From NCBI GenBank assembly GCA_020344955.1, contig CP070831.1:2131726-2175405 (forward strand): 43,680 nt of DNA, read 5' to 3'. Below, in pieces: positions 40,176 to 43,680 of the stretch. This stretch comes from Promethearchaeota archaeon (GTDB lineage: Archaea > Asgardarchaeota > Lokiarchaeia > Sigyniarchaeales > SOKP01). Below the pieces are notes generated by a model. That model saw nothing but the letters and a program-made list of their open reading frames with translations, was not told the DNA's origin and did not search any database. Positions within the stretch are counted from its first letter, which is position 1, and each line of letters opens with the position of its first letter. Made by a program: the position numbers and the translations under genes.

Positions 40176-42416
40176 CTAGGTCCCTCCTTTAAATTTTTTA
40201 AATTCTACTAAACATGAGTTCAAAGCAGAAGCACCACCAGGAGAATAGGCATCTTTTGTTAAGGTATTAACACATCCACCTCGATCGATTCCTGTTTCAT
40301 CTGGATTGTACCACGCTCCTTCATAAATACTAATTACTCCTGGAATTATTCTTTCTGTTAACCATGCTTTAATTGTGAGTTTTCCTCTATCATTGAATAC
40401 TAGAATTTCATCTCCATCTTTTACTCCTCTTGCCTCTGCATCAATAGGATTAATCCATGCGACATGAGGTTCAACTTCTTTAAGCCATTTAACTAAATAT
40501 AATTCTGAATGGACCCTATTCTTAGGATGCGGTGATATTAATTGTATTGGATACTTTTGATTTAAGTGATCAAATCGTCCTTCCCATCTTTCCATATATT
40601 TGGGAATTGAAGGATTTTCAGGATCATTCAAATTAGCAATCCTTTGAGAAAATATCTCGATCTTACCAGAAGGAGTTTTAAATGGTTTATTTTCAATATC
40701 GTTAATCTGATCTTTAAATGCAACATAAGGTTCTTCGAGTTTTAGACGATGTATCCCCTCCTGTCTAAATTTTTCTATATCTCGTATATTCTTTCTGGTG
40801 TCTTCTCGTAATTTTATTAAAAATCTTAAAGCTTTTTTCTCATCTGGGTATTTTTCAAAATCTTCCAATCCGAGTTTATCTGCTAATTCTTCAGCAATTC
40901 TTAAATCAGATTTACATTCTCCAATTGGTTCAATAGCTTTGTTTGCATGTAAAAAGTATGGACCAGAAGGCCAAGGTCTTATTAAATCACTTTTTTCAGC
41001 TATAGTAGTTACAGGAAGAATTATATCAGCATATTTTGCTGTTGGTGTAAGCCATAAATCAGCTATTACCATATATTCCAACTTTTTTAAAGCTACTGCA
41101 GATTTGTTAGCATTTCCTAATTGGTTTAAAAAGTTATTATTTACAAACCATGCAAATTTCACATCAAAGGGATATCCACCCTCTTTACCTCTCAATATTG
41201 CATCAAATATTTTATTTGTGTGGCATCTTGCTTGAAATCTAAGTTGTAAATCTAAAGAACCTCGAACTGATTTCAACCCTGTTTCAACCGGATTTCTATA
41301 AGGAGGAGGTATCCTAGAAGCAAAAAACATATGACCATAAGGAATTCCCATTAATCCACCAGCAGCACTTCCTCCGTGTTTGCCTACATTTCCGGTCATC
41401 GCTGTTAAAGTCATAGCACATCTATTATATAGTTCCCCTACAGCACTTCGCGCAGGACCTTGACAATCCATCAAAGCAGCGGGTTTTGTTAGTGCATACT
41501 CACGAGCAAGGTTAAAAATTGTATCAGCTGGTACAGAAGTAATTTTTTCTGCCCATTTTGGGGTTTTAGGTATTCCATCTTCTTTACCTATAACATACTC
41601 TTTAAATTTCTCAAATCCAACAGTGTATTTATCTAAAAATTCTTGATCATAAAGATTTTCATCGATCATAACATAAGCCATGGCAACCATCATAGCAGTA
41701 TCCGTACCAGGAATAATTGGGATCCATTTATCTGCTAAAACTACTGCAGAATCACTATACCTCGGGTCAATACATACGATTTTTATTCCCTTCTCTTTAG
41801 CTTTAATCAAGTTAAATATTGTGTCTGTGCCGGAGATCATTCTTGCAGGATCCCACCCCCACATAATAATCAGCTTAGAATTTAATAAATCTGTACGACT
41901 ATGTCCAACAAAAGGAGAAGTATATTGAGTTTGTGTTGCATAAACTGCCCCTTCAGAAGATACATTTCCATAATGAGTTGAATATCCTCCAAAATGAGTT
42001 AAAAGCCTCATCATCGCAAACATCCCATCATGATAAGCCCCTTGATAACCACCCCCCATAACTAGGAATATACTTGAATTTCCATACTTTTCTTTAACTT
42101 CTTTAAGTTTTTCAACAACTTCAGTTAATGCTTCTTCCCATGAAATACGTTTGAATTTACCAGATCCTTTTGGACCATCTCTCTTTAAAGGATATTTTAA
42201 ACGTTCTGGATGATATACATATTGTCTTAACGCTCTACATCTTAAACAAGTTCTAAGTTGTTCATCTTTTTCTTCATAATCATCTCCTTCCACTCTTATA
42301 ATCTTACCTCCTTTAATATGGAGTCTAAGAGGGCACCTTCCTCCACAATCAAACGTAGAAGTGGTGCGGATAATCTCAATTTCTTCTTCATGTGCATTGT
42401 TTTCTTGATTTTCCAT
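40176..42416 (-). CDS. Molybdopterin/tungstopterin oxidoreductase, DmsA-like catalytic subunit
   Basis: The 746-residue protein of the DMSO reductase family has an N-terminal Fe-S domain, bis-MGD domains (W-G-W-D-P-A, G-A-W-Y-N-P near the end) and a likely metal ligand Ser in G-N-V-S-S-E-G. It has no Tat signal, so it is cytoplasmic. Its N terminus resembles DmsA (T-C-L-R-C-R, Y-P-L-K-R), but the first of the usual four Cys is replaced (Ser20 or near) while C24, C28, C57 and a new C60 remain. The substrate is not evident: S- or N-oxides, formate, aldehydes and acetylene hydratase-like reactions are all possible. It forms one unit with the DmsB-like gene. Confidence 0.9.
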   Translation of the reverse strand: MENQENNAHEEEIEIIRTTSTFDCGGRCPLRLHIKGGKIIRVEGDDYEEKDEQLRTCLRCRALRQYVYHPERLKYPLKRDGPKGSGKFKRISWEEALTEVVEKLKEVKEKYGNSSIFLVMGGGYQGAYHDGMFAMMRLLTHFGGYSTHYGNVSSEGAVYATQTQYTSPFVGHSRTDLLNSKLIIMWGWDPARMISGTDTIFNLIKAKEKGIKIVCIDPRYSDSAVVLADKWIPIIPGTDTAMMVAMAYVMIDENLYDQEFLDKYTVGFEKFKEYVIGKEDGIPKTPKWAEKITSVPADTIFNLAREYALTKPAALMDCQGPARSAVGELYNRCAMTLTAMTGNVGKHGGSAAGGLMGIPYGHMFFASRIPPPYRNPVETGLKSVRGSLDLQLRFQARCHTNKIFDAILRGKEGGYPFDVKFAWFVNNNFLNQLGNANKSAVALKKLEYMVIADLWLTPTAKYADIILPVTTIAEKSDLIRPWPSGPYFLHANKAIEPIGECKSDLRIAEELADKLGLEDFEKYPDEKKALRFLIKLREDTRKNIRDIEKFRQEGIHRLKLEEPYVAFKDQINDIENKPFKTPSGKIEIFSQRIANLNDPENPSIPKYMERWEGRFDHLNQKYPIQLISPHPKNRVHSELYLVKWLKEVEPHVAWINPIDAEARGVKDGDEILVFNDRGKLTIKAWLTERIIPGVISIYEGAWYNPDETGIDRGGCVNTLTKDAYSPGGASALNSCLVEFKKFKGGT

Positions 42417-42538
42417 TAAATCATCTCCAAAAAAAATGATTTTTATTTTTTATAATGAACTACTATCTATATTTACAATATAATACTCAGTATGAGCTTA
42501 AACTATATATTTATTTTTTTCTTTGCATTCTAAAAAGT

Positions 42539-43483
42539 TTATTGGCTAAAAATTTCTTCTGGGGTTGTAGCACCTTCCCTTTTATCTGGTAAATCTTTCA
42601 TTAACTCAGATTCGATTCTTTCAGCTAATTGTTGAGGTGTGAATGGCTGCCAATTATTAGAAATTTTCTTTACAGTTCGCCAACCACGATAAATCCACAC
42701 TTTATCACCAATAGCTCTAAAAACTTCTCCATTGATTTTATTAGCTGCATCAGATGCTAAATAAACCACCAAAGGTGCGAAATGTGAAGGATGAAAAATA
42801 TCAAAACCTCCTTTAGTCTTAGTATTCATCCACTCAGCTAATCTAGGAGTTAAATCAGTTGTCATACGGGTTCGAGCACTTGGTACAACACAGTTAACAG
42901 TTGCATACTTCGATAATTCTTGAGCTACTATAACTGTGAATGTTGCTATTCCTGATTTAGCAGCACCATAATTTGATTGACCTATATTTCCATATAATCC
43001 TGAATCTGAAGCCGTATTAATTATCCTCCCAAAATTTCCTAGAGTTGGATCTTCCTTCCCCATTTTTCGAAAATAAGTTGCAGCATGCCTGGTTAAATTG
43101 AATGTCCCTTTTAAATGAACTGCTATTACTGTGTCGAATTCTTCTTCTGTCATATTGAAGATCATTCTATCCCTTAAAACACCTGCATTATTCACAACAA
43201 TATCTAACTTCCCAAATTCTGAAACAGCTTGATCAATCATTCTTTTAGTACTATTAAAATCAACAACAGACTCATAATTTGCTATAGCTTTTATTCCATA
43301 GTTTTCGCATTCTTTAACAACAGTTTCAGCAATTTTAAAATCTTGTTCCCTATCATTTACACCACCACCTATATCATTAATTATTAAATTACAGCCCTCT
43401 TTTGCCATAGCAATTGCTTCTTCACGACCTAACCCGCGTCCAGCACCTGTTATTATAGCAGTTTTCCCATTTAGCATTCCCAT
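42539..43483 (-). CDS. Short-chain dehydrogenase, 3-hydroxyacyl-CoA dehydrogenase type
   Basis: The 314-residue NAD(P)-dependent SDR has G-A-G-R-G-L-G (13-19), N-N-A-G, a catalytic Ser near 160 and Y-G-A-A-K. The long insert after the first helix (D-I-G-G-G-V-N-D-R-E) and the C-terminal extension with W-x-P-F-T-P-Q-Q-L-A resemble the hydroxyacyl-CoA dehydrogenase part of peroxisomal MFE-2 (HSD17B4). A role in (R)-3-hydroxyacyl-CoA oxidation fits the neighbouring AbfD. It is the upstream neighbour of the molybdopterin pair, with 122 bases between. Confidence 0.85.
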   Translation of the reverse strand: MGMLNGKTAIITGAGRGLGREEAIAMAKEGCNLIINDIGGGVNDREQDFKIAETVVKECENYGIKAIANYESVVDFNSTKRMIDQAVSEFGKLDIVVNNAGVLRDRMIFNMTEEEFDTVIAVHLKGTFNLTRHAATYFRKMGKEDPTLGNFGRIINTASDSGLYGNIGQSNYGAAKSGIATFTVIVAQELSKYATVNCVVPSARTRMTTDLTPRLAEWMNTKTKGGFDIFHPSHFAPLVVYLASDAANKINGEVFRAIGDKVWIYRGWRTVKKISNNWQPFTPQQLAERIESELMKDLPDKREGATTPEEIFSQ

Positions 43484-43513
43484 AATTTTAGCTCATTATT
43501 ATTTATATAATAA

Positions 43514-43680
43514 TCAATCAATTAGCAATTGTTCTAATTTTGATAATACAAAATTTCGAAAATCTTTTCTAGAAAAATCGACATCCCCAAATTGGACAAT
43601 TTCACTAGGATAATCTTGATAAGTGGAATTTTGCTCTAGTACTCTCATGTGGCGCTCAACAATAGCAGCACCCAAAATTA
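43514..43680 (-). CDS. 3' end of an unidentified protein (partial)
   Basis: An open frame runs from the window edge to TGA 43514-43516, giving about 55 codons (ending F-V-L-S-K-L-E-Q-L-L-I-D). Composition looks protein-like, and it is co-oriented with the SDR gene, 30 bases upstream of it. The visible part does not identify the family; it might belong to the same acyl-CoA operon. Confidence 0.6.
   Translation of the reverse strand, partial: ILGAAIVERHMRVLEQNSTYQDYPSEIVQFGDVDFSRKDFRNFVLSKLEQLLID

Noticed and set aside
40798-41235. Long open frame on the plus strand inside the molybdopterin enzyme gene
   Set aside because: It is antisense to a well-conserved gene, its product resembles no protein, and its openness follows from the codon use of the real gene.
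1-43680. tRNA, rRNA, CRISPR, transposase, integrase or att sites
   Set aside because: I looked for T-loop (GTTCGA-like) motifs, regularly spaced short repeats and recombinase motifs on both strands and found none that hold up. A tRNA with introns could still be missed by eye.

Overview
The window is AT-rich DNA with archaeal traits. Genes are compact, Shine-Dalgarno motifs and TATA-like boxes are both present, and several genes end at T-runs. The gene content points to an anaerobic Asgard archaeon, most likely Lokiarchaeia-like: a longin-like protein, small RING-like zinc proteins, a huge sequon-rich surface protein with a cytoplasmic tail, AbfD, NfnAB and a one-chain GMP synthase. The lineage is inferred from gene content and style, not from a marker gene.

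Left part (1-6.2 kb): an accessory area of short, poorly characterised genes. Its most unusual content lies in the first 700 bases. Two very short minus-strand reading frames (158-295 and 507-680) each carry one in-frame TGA at an alignable place. Each is followed immediately by an RNA that folds into the same three-way junction, with compensatory base changes between the two copies. I read them as candidate micro-selenoproteins with an unfamiliar SECIS-like element. Next come a six-helix membrane protein, a coiled-coil protein, two cysteine-rich zinc proteins, a START/SRPBCC-like protein, a longin-like protein and an ArsB/NhaD-type transporter.

Nitrogen and energy block (6.3-17.2 kb): glutamate dehydrogenase, the two NfnAB subunits, GMP synthase, an oligoendopeptidase F, and an Lrp/AsnC regulator divergent from glutamine synthetase. 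With carA and carB at 31-35 kb, these make an ammonia/glutamate/glutamine hub: GdhA and GlnA make the amino acids, NfnAB can supply NADPH or reduced ferredoxin, and GuaA and CarAB use glutamine.

Membrane and surface block (17.2-27.5 kb): a small membrane protein, a heterodimeric ABC exporter with one degenerate ATP site, and a 1763-residue surface protein with five 101-residue repeats.

carB neighbourhood (27.5-35.4 kb): a GNAT acetyltransferase, a stand-alone RAM-domain protein, and a tandem duplication of about 1.6 kb. The duplication copied the start of the RAM gene, a four-helix membrane protein and the 3' end of carB. It left a 228-residue CarB C-terminal paralogue and a chimeric junction. 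Three genes here (GNAT, RAM and carB) appear to start at AUU codons.

Right part (35.6-43.7 kb): an unrecognised protein, a nitronate monooxygenase-like enzyme, 4-hydroxybutyryl-CoA dehydratase, a DmsAB-like molybdopterin/iron-sulfur pair without a membrane anchor, a short-chain dehydrogenase of the 3-hydroxyacyl-CoA type, and the 3' end of one more gene. This set suggests anaerobic acyl-CoA metabolism. No tRNA, rRNA, CRISPR array, transposase or integrase was seen.
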